A stretch of DNA of 64,000 nt from Promicromonospora soli (GTDB taxonomy: Bacteria > Actinomycetota > Actinomycetes > Actinomycetales > Cellulomonadaceae). Numbering within the stretch: the first letter of the stretch is position 1; each line of letters starts with the position of its first letter. Under the pieces are notes generated by a model, which ran no database searches, was not told the origin of the DNA, and saw only the letters and a program-made list of their open reading frames with translations. The position numbers were made by a program, and so were the translations under genes. The DNA is taken from assembly GCF_014653785.1 (NCBI RefSeq), contig NZ_BNAS01000004.1, positions 255,046 to 319,045 of the forward strand, given 5' to 3'. Below are positions 41,401 to 50,200 of this stretch, in pieces.

Positions 41401-42568
41401 GCCGGCGTACGAGGTGCTGGAGCAGCTGGTGCGCCGGCTCGGTTCCAGCGACCCCGCCGACCGCGCCTGGCGGGCCCTGTGCCTGGACACGCGGCGGCAC
41501 GTGCACTTCACCGGCGTCGAGGTCACCGCGGGCGGCATCGCCCTGGCCGTGCACGACTCCTCCGCCGGCCTCTCCGGCGGCCAGCGCCAGAAGCTGGTCG
41601 TGTTCTGCCTGGCCGCGGCCCTGCGGTATCAGCTGGCCGGGGCCTCGGACTCGGCCACGCCCGCCTATGGCTCGATCCTCCTGGACGAGGCCTTCGACAA
41701 GGCCGACACGGCGTTCACCCGCACCGCCATGGACACGTTCGCGGCGTTCGGGTTCCACATGATCCTGGCGACGCCGCTCAAGCTGCTGCAGACCCTTGAG
41801 GACTACGTGGGCGGCATAGGCCTGGCGACCTGCCGCGAGATGCGGGAGTCGCGCGTGGACGTGGTCCTGCTCGAGTCCCCGCTGCCCGACGTCGTCCCGG
41901 TCCCCTCGGCCACCCGGGGCGGCGGTTCGAGCGGCGGTGCTGGCGGTGGTGCGGCGAGTGGGCCGGCTTCGCGGGCGACGCCGGCGGTCGGTCCGCTGCC
42001 TGGCGCTGCTGTGGGGGCGGCTCCGGCTCAGGCTGCTCCGGTTCAAGCTGCTCCCGCTCAGGCGGCTCCGGTTCAAGTTGCTCCGGCTCAGGCTCAGGCT
42101 GCTCCGGCTCAGGCGGCGTCCGCGGCGCCGACACCGAGCCGCGCCCCGAATCCGCCCGCCCCGCCGGCGCCGAGCCGCGCCGCGGAGCCTGCATCACCGG
42201 CTCCGGCGGACGATGCCGGTACCACCACCCCGCCGCGCGGGATCCCACCGGTACCGCCTCCACCCCCGCCGCCGCCCGGCCAGGCACCCGTGGATTGGAT
42301 CCCTGCCGGACCGGCTCCTGCCGGACCGGCTCCCGTCGAATCCGACCCCGTCAGCTGGGATGTTGTCGCTCCGGATGCCGCGACCGAGGTCCGGCCCGAC
42401 GGCGATCGACCGGCGACCGGCAACGCAGCGGGCGGGGCGGCCGACCCGGCGTCGGACGAGATCGGAGACGGCCAACCCGAGCCGGACTGGTCCGTCACCG
42501 TTACCCCGGGCGAACCGCACGGCTCGTCGCCCGTCGTCCGCATGACCTCGCGCCGCCCCTCGCTGTAA
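38471..42568 (+). CDS. jetC: JetC/MksB-like SMC ATPase with long disordered C-terminal tail
   Basis: The 1365-residue SMC-like protein has Walker A GHSGSGKSS at 39-47, long coiled-coil arms, the ABC signature LSGGQRQK at ~1034 and Walker B SILLDEAFDKAD at ~1068. It is the ATPase motor of Wadjet/MksBEF complexes, which extrude DNA loops and recognise plasmids. Two parts are unusual. Residues ~420-460 carry repeated VSTGA(V/L)PSV units inside the arm region. The last ~220 residues are Ala/Pro/Gln-rich repeats plus an acidic end, without family similarity. No jetD nuclease gene follows. Confidence 0.92.
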   Translation: MITSHPGQWRLARVELVNWGTFSGHHVVPVPREGFLLTGHSGSGKSSLVDAVAAVLTPPEHLRFNVAAAGTAATEREAGDRDVVSYVRGAWRHRTDESTGEVVADHLRAGATWSGILLRYSNGTDSPDGTVTLVRLFHLTRGSSTPAMLHVVVPDEVGLLDFERYVRSGPDVAGVTAAWPGATVSERHGPFAAAFTQALGIGSEQALVLLHRTQSAKNLGSLDDLFRGHMLDEPGTFELAAQAVDQFADVARAYADIETSRRQIEHLGRLAALTKAYDEGSSAGVRAATLRGSLETFKDAWKLDLAHGALAEARAAEDRAQHHRKAADTEVDVAANTHQQAVNVLGARGGQALATQADRLQRAGEIAALVRTRRGELATDLQSVGMNMPETFAEFAALKEKARWELGGPKRPATGGVPALTGALPAVSTGQVSAVSTGAVPSVAGVSTGALPSVATGAVATVGRSRAPETLDAHIREVLAARSAVGHRHEAVATRIQAVRQTQTNVPAELAAARQAVADAAGLDIAMLPFAAELLRVREDDAEWRPVIEAILRPLATLVLVSPAHRAAVAGAVEAGLGLRYRVVGVRNDAPRSTDDASLVHKVEVKDSPMSGWLHRRLSENYDYLCVDEPAGLDLHERAVTREGLIKHGPEEIEQPLLPGVEDWALGWDADDRLDQLLELARETQARLADADSAVADAVAEQREAVRRQLTLRHVARREWREVDIETAEADLTDAQASFDRLLDGTMDLLQASQDVAAAETRLDHARAAAAEAADALAEARAHRRSLERVVAELGDAPTNAIPLAHRQELEKRYAAVRKTVTHEVIDDVSLTVSRTLDAEREAGLRTSAAAEREIVGLLSEFRRRWPAITRDLTAQVGDRSRYLEVLERIRTSRLPEQEARFSDLLTDQARRALRKLAAEIRQAPAAIRERIVGVNTSLRRSPFDTDRYLEIRVKERRPAAVEEFLATLDALTGDTEPAYEVLEQLVRRLGSSDPADRAWRALCLDTRRHVHFTGVEVTAGGIALAVHDSSAGLSGGQRQKLVVFCLAAALRYQLAGASDSATPAYGSILLDEAFDKADTAFTRTAMDTFAAFGFHMILATPLKLLQTLEDYVGGIGLATCREMRESRVDVVLLESPLPDVVPVPSATRGGGSSGGAGGGAASGPASRATPAVGPLPGAAVGAAPAQAAPVQAAPAQAAPVQVAPAQAQAAPAQAASAAPTPSRAPNPPAPPAPSRAAEPASPAPADDAGTTTPPRGIPPVPPPPPPPPGQAPVDWIPAGPAPAGPAPVESDPVSWDVVAPDAATEVRPDGDRPATGNAAGGAADPASDEIGDGQPEPDWSVTVTPGEPHGSSPVVRMTSRRPSL
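42021..42120 (+). repeat. Minisatellite-like repeat encoding the Ala/Pro/Gln tail of JetC
   Basis: The 15-18 bp units built from GCTCCGGCTCAG and CGGTTCAAG variants are repeated about six to seven times in frame, encoding APAQAAPVQ-type units. Their purity suggests recent expansion by slippage or recombination. Confidence 0.6.
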
Positions 42569-42941
42569 AGGCTCACCCACCCGGCCTTCCCCTGTAGCAG
42601 CCTCCCGGCGCTTGGCATATCTCCTTTGCGAGGTCAGTTGCCGAGCTGCTGGGCGGGGGGATTCCGCGCGCGGGGCTAAGGGGTGATGAGTTCGGTCCTC
42701 GGGGCGGGCGCCGACGAGATCGGTCGGGTGCCTCGAGATCGGTCCATCGGCGGACCGATCTCAAGTCAACGGACCGATCTCGTCGAGCCTGGTCCACCGT
42801 CCGACCGAACTCGGCGAGCCCCGCGAACCATCCGACCGACACCGAGCCCACCGCCGCGAGACCAACAGCCCTGACCGGCCACCCACGGATTCGGCCCAGA
42901 GATCGCATGAACCTAGGCAGAGTCACCGGGTAGGCGAGGCG
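42569..42941. other. Intergenic region of ~370 bp with repeated GGACCGATCTC elements
   Basis: No gene is visible between the convergent jetC and cofE. GAGATCGGTCC (42735-42745) pairs with GGACCGATCTC (42752-42762) over a 6-base loop, and GGACCGATCTC recurs at 42771-42781. Degenerate versions (GACCGAACTCGGCGAG, CCGACCGACACCGAG) continue to ~42850. This may be a terminator embedded in a decaying repeat array. Confidence 0.5.
42735..42762. terminator. Hairpin downstream of jetC and cofE
   Basis: This is a perfect 11 bp stem with a 6-base loop between two convergent genes. An extra copy of the right arm nine bases downstream could form an alternative pairing. Confidence 0.5.
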
Positions 42942-43715
42942 TCAGCGACGGCCGTCCGCGAAGCCGCGGGCGTAGGCCTCGGCCGAGCCCTCCCGGAACA
43001 GGTCGTCGGCACTGCCGCGCACCAGGACGCGGGAGCCCGGGCCGTCCTCGTCGGTGACGTGGTGGCCCATGCCGCGCACGACGGCGACGGCCCGGCCGGT
43101 CGACTTGCCGCGCACCAGCTCGGACGCCGCGGCGATCTCGTCGACGACGGCGGTGACCGTCACGTTGAGCGGGCGCCCGTGGGTGTCGGTGCTGCCGCGC
43201 AGGTCGTCCGTCGGGGTGATCCCGGCGCAGCCGATCGCGATGTCGACCAGGGCTTCCCGCCACGGGCGGCCGACCGTGTCGGTGACGACGACGCCGATCC
43301 GCCGCAGCCCCAGACGCTGGGTCAGCGCGGCGCGAATGGTGCGGGCCGAGACGTCCGGGTCCAGGGGGAGGAGCAGGACCGTGCCCTCGGGCGTGTTGCT
43401 GGCGTCGACGCCGGCGGCGGCCATCACCAGGCCAAGCTTGTTCTCGACGATCCGCAGCGGTGGCAGCCCCGGGCGTTCCCGCTGGGCGACGACGCGGACG
43501 GTCTCGTCGGTGATCGCCTGCTCGCGGTCGTCGGCGGCCACGACCCGGCCCTCCGCCTTGGAGACGATCTTGGAGGTCACGACGACGACGTCGCCGTCGC
43601 GCGGCCGGTCCTGCTCCTCCTGACCCGCCAGGAGGTCGGCGATCAGCTCGCCGAGGTCGTCGCCGGGCGTGATCTCGGGCAGTCCGTCGGGGGCCCAGAT
43701 GCTGAGTCGTTCCAC
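42942..43715 (-). CDS. cofE: Coenzyme F420-0:L-glutamate ligase
   Basis: The 257 residues match Cof[24 protein letters not shown] at the start, [74 protein letters not shown] and [22 protein letters not shown]. It adds the first gamma-linked glutamates to F420-0. GTG 43715 with GAGGATGGTCCC upstream gives the normal length and no FbiB-like nitroreductase extension. It supplies the cofactor used by the F420 enzymes at 9079, 12860 and 27282. Confidence 0.93.
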   Translation of the reverse strand: MERLSIWAPDGLPEITPGDDLGELIADLLAGQEEQDRPRDGDVVVVTSKIVSKAEGRVVAADDREQAITDETVRVVAQRERPGLPPLRIVENKLGLVMAAAGVDASNTPEGTVLLLPLDPDVSARTIRAALTQRLGLRRIGVVVTDTVGRPWREALVDIAIGCAGITPTDDLRGSTDTHGRPLNVTVTAVVDEIAAASELVRGKSTGRAVAVVRGMGHHVTDEDGPGSRVLVRGSADDLFREGSAEAYARGFADGRR

Positions 43716-43897
43716 GGGACCATCCTCACATTCCGGCGCGGGCTCGAGGGCTCGGCGCGGAGCCGGCGCCGTCGGCCCTGGGTGATCGGGTGTGCCGGGG
43801 CTAGTTTTGCGGCGACCGACCACTTCGGTGCGATAACCTGCCACGCGTTCACGCCATATATGTCCGGTTCGCCCTGGACCGCTAGGGGGAGCCTTCC

Positions 43898-45394
43898 GTG
43901 TTGCACGATCCGCCCGCTCGGTCGAAGGTCCTCATACCGGAGCCGGCGGCCCTGAGGTCCGGCGAGCCGCGCACCATCGGGCCGTTCCGGGTCCGGAGCC
44001 GGCTGGGCAGCGGCGGCATGGGCGACGTCTACCTGGGGACGGCGCGCCGCGGGCAGCAGGTAGCCATCAAGCTGATCCGGGGCGCCCAGCTCGACGACGA
44101 CGAGTTCCGCGCGCGCTTCCGGCGCGAGGTACGCGCCGCGGCCAAGGTGCGCAGCCGGTTCATCGCGAACCTGGTCGACGCCGATCCCGATGCGGAGCTT
44201 CCCTGGCTCGCCACCGAGTACGTGCCGGGGCCGACCCTCTCGCAGGAGCTGGCCGCGCACGGCCCACTGCCCCAGGCGGCCGTGGCGAACCTGGTCGTGG
44301 GCGTCGCCGAGGCGTTGCACACGATCCACCGCGCCGGTCTGGTGCACCGCGACGTCAAGCCGGCCAACGTGATCCTCGGGCCCGACGGTCCGCGCCTGAT
44401 CGACCTGGGCGTGGTTTCCTCGATCGGCGCGACCCGGCTGACCATGACCGGGCAACCGGTCGGTACGCCGATGTACATGGCCCCGGAACAGGCCATGGGG
44501 AGCCGTACGACCTCGGCAACCGACGTCTGGGCGCTCGGCGCGCTTGCCTACTACGCCGCTACCGGCAACTACCTCTTCGAGGGGGACCATCCCGCCGTCG
44601 TGCTGTACCGGGTCTCGGCCGAGGAACCGTCCTACGACGACTGTCCCGAGTACCTGCGCCCGTTCCTCGATGCCTGCCTGGTCAGGGACCCGGAGGGGCG
44701 GCCGTCTCTTGACGCGATCCTGCACTCGCTCGGCGCTCCCGCCCCGGCCGGTGTCACGCTCCCCCTGGTCGAGCCGCGGCGAGTTTCCGGCGCCGGTCGT
44801 CGCCGCACACCACGGGGCGGCGCGCACAGGGGCCGCCGGAGGCGGACCATGGTCGTCCTGGGCTCGGTGGCTGCCGGGACGGCGGTGCTGGCCGGGGCCA
44901 CGTTCGGTGTCTGGAGCTCGCTCACCAGTGACGACCGAGAGCCCACCGGCAGCGGCCAGACGCTGATCACCACACCACCGCAGAACAGCCCGAGCCCGGT
45001 CCAGCCGGCCGCCGACGGCAGCCGGGACCGCCCCTGGGCACAAGGGACCGTCAAACATCTCGACGAGGGCTCGTGCTGGATCGCCGGTGTCATCGGGGTG
45101 GAGGAGCGGCAGGCCAGGCTGAAGCTCGCGTGCGACCAGGTGGGGACGAGCCTCTACGGCAATCCGACGCCGAGCGCGCACCTCGACGTCTACGCCGTCG
45201 GGCAGGACGGGACGACGCTGCCGAGCGAGCCCGCCGACGCGGCCGCGCAGGACACGTTCTGGACGCTGGGCAACCTCATGGACACCAATCCGGTGACCGT
45301 CACCGTCACGCTGCCCGACGTCGGGCCGCTGGCCGCTGTGGAGGTGCGGCAAGGCAAATACGGCTACGGCTGGTACTGGGACGCCACCCGCTGA
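43898..45394 (+). CDS. Receptor-type Ser/Thr protein kinase
   Basis: The 498 residues have an N-terminal kinase domain (~27-285): glycine loop [15 protein letters not shown] lysine, HRDVKPAN catalytic loop, a DLG (not DFG) magnesium motif, activation region [20 protein letters not shown] and [12 protein letters not shown] basic linker and one membrane segment (~312-332, [21 protein letters not shown]) follow, then a ~150-residue extracellular part with two cysteines ([15 protein letters not shown]). GTG 43898 is preceded by AGGGGGAG. It is a PknB-like sensor kinase with an unknown signal. Confidence 0.9.
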   Translation: MLHDPPARSKVLIPEPAALRSGEPRTIGPFRVRSRLGSGGMGDVYLGTARRGQQVAIKLIRGAQLDDDEFRARFRREVRAAAKVRSRFIANLVDADPDAELPWLATEYVPGPTLSQELAAHGPLPQAAVANLVVGVAEALHTIHRAGLVHRDVKPANVILGPDGPRLIDLGVVSSIGATRLTMTGQPVGTPMYMAPEQAMGSRTTSATDVWALGALAYYAATGNYLFEGDHPAVVLYRVSAEEPSYDDCPEYLRPFLDACLVRDPEGRPSLDAILHSLGAPAPAGVTLPLVEPRRVSGAGRRRTPRGGAHRGRRRRTMVVLGSVAAGTAVLAGATFGVWSSLTSDDREPTGSGQTLITTPPQNSPSPVQPAADGSRDRPWAQGTVKHLDEGSCWIAGVIGVEERQARLKLACDQVGTSLYGNPTPSAHLDVYAVGQDGTTLPSEPADAAAQDTFWTLGNLMDTNPVTVTVTLPDVGPLAAVEVRQGKYGYGWYWDATR

Positions 45395-45426
45395 CGGCTC
45401 AACCGATGGACCCCCGCAGACCACCC

Positions 45427-45493
45427 TTTGTTGTGGGCGCGATCGTTGCGCCTAAAACGGACACCACGTCGCAACGATCGCGCCCACAACAAA
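45427..45493. terminator. Perfect 24 bp inverted repeat between convergent genes
   Basis: Positions 45427-45450 (TTTGTTGTGGGCGCGATCGT...) and 45470-45493 are exact reverse complements with a 19-base loop. It follows the kinase stop and faces the next gene's stop. A run of T at one end and A at the other gives terminator-like symmetry in both directions. Confidence 0.65.
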
Positions 45494-45527
45494 CGAGGTC
45501 CTGTGCGCCTGGGGGCTCGCGGTCGGT

Positions 45528-46409
45528 TCAGAGGCGCCCGTGCGTCCGGAGGGTCTGCAGCGCACCGAGCGTGACGATGCCGCGCCACTCCACGGCCTGT
45601 CCCGGCGACCAGTGGAGGAAGTCGAAGTCCCAGCCGCCGTCGTCCAGCTGCTCCTGCTCGAGCCGGTCCAGCTCCGCCGAGATCTGGCCTGAAGAGAACA
45701 GCGCCCGGCTGGGTGCACCCGGCCTGGTGGACAGCTCCAGGGGCCGGAGCTTCTCGTCGTCCTGCCCGCCCTCGACGGGAATGGACCCGTCCTCGCGCAG
45801 CGCGGGCCGCAGCCGCTCGACGGCTGCCGCCGCGCGGTCCGGCTCGGGCACGGCGTCGAGGAAGTGGACGGCGAACTCGACCGTGTACCCGCCCTGGAGG
45901 AGGGCGTCCCCCTCCACCTGCCCCCAGCACCATGCGGTCGCCGCGTCGAGCCACGGGTGGTTCACGCCCAGATGCCACAGGTGGCCGGCGATCGCGAACG
46001 TGAGCAGCCCGTTGTCGCTCGGCTCCTGCATCCACGGCGCGGCCGGGTAGCCGACGCCGGTCGGCAGCACGTGCGGCACCCGGCCGTCCGGCAGTGCTAC
46101 GGAGGCGAGCCAGTCGGCTGTCTCGGTGACCAGCAGCTCCACCGCCGGGTCGGCGGCGATGCCCAGCTCGGCGAGCACCTCGAGCGCGGACATCGCGGCC
46201 GAGACCTGGCTGTCGGGCCCGCGCAGGTCGGGCTCCAGGGCGTGGCCCCATCCGCCGTCGTCGTTCCGGTAAGGACGCAGGGCGTCCAGGACACGTCCGC
46301 TCGGTGCGCCGTCGAACAGCACCGCGAGGCGGTGCCGCTCCAGCAGGCGGGCGTCGTCGTAGATGAACCGTTTGGCGGCTCCGATGTCGATTCCCGTTGT
46401 TGTGCTCAT
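45528..46409 (-). CDS. Prenyltransferase/terpenoid-cyclase-like alpha-toroid protein
   Basis: The 293 residues contain repeats characteristic of the alpha6-alpha6 barrel of squalene cyclases and prenyltransferases: YRNDDGGWGHALEPDLRGPDSQVSAA, NGLLTFAIAGHLWHLG, LREDGSIPVEGG and QLDDGGWDFDFLHW. There is no cyclase DxDD motif, so catalysis is doubtful. Its role is unknown. Confidence 0.78.
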   Translation of the reverse strand: MSTTTGIDIGAAKRFIYDDARLLERHRLAVLFDGAPSGRVLDALRPYRNDDGGWGHALEPDLRGPDSQVSAAMSALEVLAELGIAADPAVELLVTETADWLASVALPDGRVPHVLPTGVGYPAAPWMQEPSDNGLLTFAIAGHLWHLGVNHPWLDAATAWCWGQVEGDALLQGGYTVEFAVHFLDAVPEPDRAAAAVERLRPALREDGSIPVEGGQDDEKLRPLELSTRPGAPSRALFSSGQISAELDRLEQEQLDDGGWDFDFLHWSPGQAVEWRGIVTLGALQTLRTHGRL

Positions 46410-46419
46410 GCCTGCGACG

Positions 46420-47148
46420 CTAGGCGGCGGTCAGGGCGGCGTCTTCCAGAAATCGGACGGGCGTGAGACCGGTCAGGCGGCGCACCTCGTCGGACATGTG
46501 CGCCTGGCTCGCGTACCCGGCCGCCGCCGCGCGCTCCGCGAGCGGTGTCGATGAACCCGAGGACAGGCCGATCAGCCGCCGCAAGCGGGCCACTCGGCCC
46601 AGCATCTTGGGCCCGTAGCCGACGGCTTCCACGGTGCGGCGGTGCAGGTGCCGCTCGCTCACGCCCAGGGCCTCGGCGACGCCGGAGATCCGCGTCCCGG
46701 GCGCGCCGAGCCTTCGCGCGGCCGCCGCGACCAGCCCGTCGCGCTCCGCCTTGCGCTGCAGCACCGTGCGCGCCAGGAGGTACAGCCGCCCTGGTGGGTC
46801 GGCCGCGCTGAGGGCGTCGGCGAGCGCCGGACCCACGTCTGGCCAGACGTCGGCGAGAGGCACGCGCAGGTCCCGCACCTCCGACGCCGGGATGCCCAGG
46901 ACGGCGCCCGCCGCGCCGGGCCGGAGCCGGATGCCACTGGTACGCGACGCCGGAGCGCTGCTGGGCCCGGCGACGACCGGGCCCGTGTCGGCGCCGACGA
47001 CCACCAGCTCGCCGTCGAGCCGGACCAGGTCCACGCAGCCGTCCGGGATGATCCGCTGCTGGTGGCCGGGCGGCGCCTCGTGCTCCCACAGGCACGCCAC
47101 GACCGGCAGCAGGCCGGTGGGCGGCGCGAGCTCACGGTAAGGGGTCAC
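46420..47148 (-). CDS. AraC-family transcriptional regulator
   Basis: The ~242 residues have an N-terminal effector region (RIIPDGCVDLVRLDGELVVVGADTGPV), seen in DUF6597-type AraC proteins, and a C-terminal double HTH (RISGVAEALGVSERHLHRRTVEAVGYGPKMLGRVARLRRL, AAAGYASQAHMSDEVRRLTGLTPVRFL). It starts at GTG 47148 or 47157, with AGAGG upstream. It is divergent from the ABC exporter; mirrored 10 bp sites lie before both starts. Confidence 0.87.
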   Translation of the reverse strand: MTPYRELAPPTGLLPVVACLWEHEAPPGHQQRIIPDGCVDLVRLDGELVVVGADTGPVVAGPSSAPASRTSGIRLRPGAAGAVLGIPASEVRDLRVPLADVWPDVGPALADALSAADPPGRLYLLARTVLQRKAERDGLVAAAARRLGAPGTRISGVAEALGVSERHLHRRTVEAVGYGPKMLGRVARLRRLIGLSSGSSTPLAERAAAAGYASQAHMSDEVRRLTGLTPVRFLEDAALTAA

Positions 47149-47168
47149 GAAAACCACGCTACAAGGCA

Positions 47169-47254
47169 CCTCTGACACCCGCCCCTGGCTCTGCTCGGAC
47201 CCGTCGGGACCCACCTGGGCCCGCATCCTGGGGGCGCCCGCCGAGTGTCAGAGG
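47169..47254. promoter_or_regulatory. Mirrored 10 bp sites between the AraC gene and the ABC exporter
   Basis: CCTCTGACAC (47169-47178) and GTGTCAGAGG (47245-47254) are exact reverse complements. Each lies about 20 bp before the start of its own gene, so both genes have GTGTCAGAGG at the same sense-strand position. This suggests paired binding sites, possibly for the AraC protein with DNA looping. Confidence 0.5.
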
Positions 47255-47273
47255 CCAGTGGCAGAGTCGTGCT

Positions 47274-50200
47274 GTGCCCCACATCCCGGCTCGGCCGAGC
47301 CGCCGAGCTCGCCCGCCCAGCGGTCAGCGCCACACCCCGTGGCGCCGCCGCGCGCTGCGTGTCGCCGCCATCGCGGTCCCGGCAGCGCTGCTGGCCGCTG
47401 CGGCCTCGTCGTACGCCGCGGTGGTGACGGGCAGGATGGCCGCGGACCCGGCCCGGGACACGCTCGTCATGCTCGCGGTGGTGAGCGGCGCTGTCGTCGT
47501 GCTGGACGCCGTGACGTGGCTGGTGGTGCAGCGCGCCGTAGCCCGAGCGGAGGCCACGCTCCGCTCGGACCTCGCCGCCGCTGCCCTGGGCCAACCCCTG
47601 CCCGCACTCGAGGAGCAGGCGGTGGGCGAGCTCCTTGACCGGGTCAACGGGGATCCGGCGCGGCTCACCCGCGCGATCAGCGGGATCGGCATCACCCTGG
47701 GTCAGGCGGCGATCAGCCTGGTGGTCGGGTGGGTGGCGGCCGGTCTGGTGTGGTGGCCGGCGTGGGTCGCGTTCCCGCTGGTGGCAGCCGCGGTACTCAT
47801 GTTCGCGCGCCGGTCGGCGCGGCCCTTGCGCGCCCTGAGCCGGCGCAGCGCCGAGGCGGTCTCGGACCACATGGCGCAGTTCGAGGAGGCGGTCACGGCC
47901 CGGGACGACCTGCGCACCGCGCACGGCCAGCGCTACGCGTTGCGCCGGTACGCCGAGCTGGCCGCGCGCCAGATCCGGCTCCGGGAGGAGTGGTCCATGG
48001 CGTTCTCCCGCGTCCGCCTGCGCACGGAGCTGCCGCTGGACGCCCTGGTGGGCGCAGTCCTTGTCGGCGGCGTGTGGGCCGTCACGGGCGGCACGCTGGA
48101 CGTCGCGCGCCTCGTCACGCTGTGGCTGCTCGTCACGGGGTTCGTGGGCCGGGTGGACGTGCTGGGCCGCCTCCTGCCCCGGGTCGAGGAGGCGATCGGC
48201 ACGTTCCAGCGGGTGCGCGAGCTCCTGGCCGCACCCCAGGAGCCCGACGGCGGCGCGCCGTTCCCGGGCCGGACCGGCTCCGGCCGGTCCAACGGGGTCG
48301 ACATCGAGCTGCGCGACCTGACATTCACCTACGGCGGCAGCTTCACCCTCGGCCCGCTTTCGCTGACGATTCCGGCGGGCGGCACCTGCGCGCTGGTGGG
48401 GCGGACGGGATCGGGCAAGACGACGCTCACCAAGATGCTGTCCCGGGCGGTCGAGCCGCCCGCCGGGGGCGTGTTCCTGGGCCGCCGGGACATCACCGAT
48501 CTGGACGTGCACGAGCTGCGCACACGCGTCGGTGTCGTCGGGCAGCGCACCGAGATCCTTGCCGCGACGCTCGCCGACAACATCAAGCTCTGGACGCCCG
48601 TTCCCGCGGAGCGGGTCGAACAGGCTGTGGACGCGCTCGGCCTGCGCGCGTGGGTCGCGTCCCTGCCGGACGGCCTGGACACCCGGCTGGGGCCGGACGG
48701 CGTGACCCTGTCGGCCGGGGAAGAGCAGCTCGTCGCCTTCGCCCGGCTCCTGGTGCGTGACGTCGAGGTGGTGGTGCTCGACGAGGCCACCGCGCGCATG
48801 GACCCGGCGACGGCAGAACGGGTCACCCTGGCCGCGCAGACCCTCCTGGCGGGACGGACGGCGATAGTCGTCGCGCACCGTCTGTCCACGGCCCGGCACG
48901 CCGACACCGTGGCGGTGCTGGAGGGCGGCCGCCTCGTGGAGCACGGTCCGTGGGACCGGCTGGCGACATCGGACGGCCACTTCGCCCGGCTGGTCACCGC
49001 GGCTGGGCTCGCGGACCTCGGCGCGGAGGCGGCGGCCCCGCCTGGTTCCGAGGGGCCGGCCAACGCCGGGGCGGTCGCCGCTGGGGCAGGCGGCGCTCGG
49101 GCGAGCGACGCCGGGGCGGTCGCCGTCCGCATGCCCAGCGCTGGGGCGGGCACCAGTGCACCCGGTCCCGCGCCGAACCCCGGTGCACCAGACCTGTCCG
49201 CACAGGCAGCCCGCACCGGCGTCGGAGTCTCGGCGCGGCGAGGCGAGGCCGCCCAGCCGCGGCGTGGGTCGATGATGCGCGCCGTGTGGAGCACGCTGCG
49301 CGCCCGCCCGGCGGGCCTGCTTGTCCCGGCCATCGTGTGGGAGCTGACGGACTACCTCACCTCGACCGGCCTGGTGGTCGGCTGGCTGTGGGCGACGCTC
49401 GTCGTGAGCCTGGAGCACGGCTCCACGCCCTGGTTGCTGGCCGGCGCGATCCTGGTGGCGGTGGTGGCCAACACGCTGCTGCCGTATACGGTCCGGCTGA
49501 CGAGCGCACGGTGGTGGGCCGACTCGCGGCTGCGGCTGCACCTCGCGGTCCTGCGGGGGCAGACGGCGCAGCGGCGCACCGTCCGCGACGCCCCCGGCGA
49601 GATCGCCGCACGCGCCCAGGAGGAGTATCGGCTCACCGGCCACACCCAGGCCTGGCGCGAGCTCGTCACGGCGCCCGTCACCCTGGCGGTGCTCGTGCTC
49701 CTGAGCGGGAGCCTGCTGGCCGGCGCGATCGGGCTCGCCATGGCGGCCGTGATGTTCGCCGTCCAGGTCCTCGGCAGCCGCTCCGTCGCGGCCGCCGCGC
49801 GGCGGGCAGGCGACGCCGCGGCGGAGCTGGGCCGCCTGCTCGGATCGGCCCTCGACGCCGTGCGCACCGTCAAGCTGACGGCAGCGACCGGCGGCGTCCT
49901 CGCCCAGGTCGCCCGGGTCGACGGCCGCCGCGTGCAGGCCTCGTTGCGGGAGGAGCGGACCGGCTTCCTGGTGGGCCTCGGCCCGTCCGTGCTGAGCCGT
50001 GCCGCGGCGGTGCTCGCGTGGACGCTGCACCTGAACGGCACGTGGTCACTGGCCACAACGCTCCTGGTCAGCACGTCGATCGGCACGTTCAGCTGGATCG
50101 GGTACGGGCTGGGCGACCTCGTCACGAGCGCCGCGACCGCCCGGCGCTGGGTCGACGTCAGCTCCCGGTACGCGGGCACGGACCGCCTCGCCGACGTGCC

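Noticed and set aside
38309-42076. 1255-codon open frame antisense to jetC
   Set aside because: It is Arg/Gly/His/Gln-rich with no domain motif and mirrors the GC-biased third positions of jetC.
42021-42120. CRISPR-like array
   Set aside because: Repeats are in frame inside jetC, with no unique spacers.
47145-50030. 961-codon minus-strand frame over the ABC exporter
   Set aside because: Low-complexity composition, no motif, and a clear exporter on the other strand.
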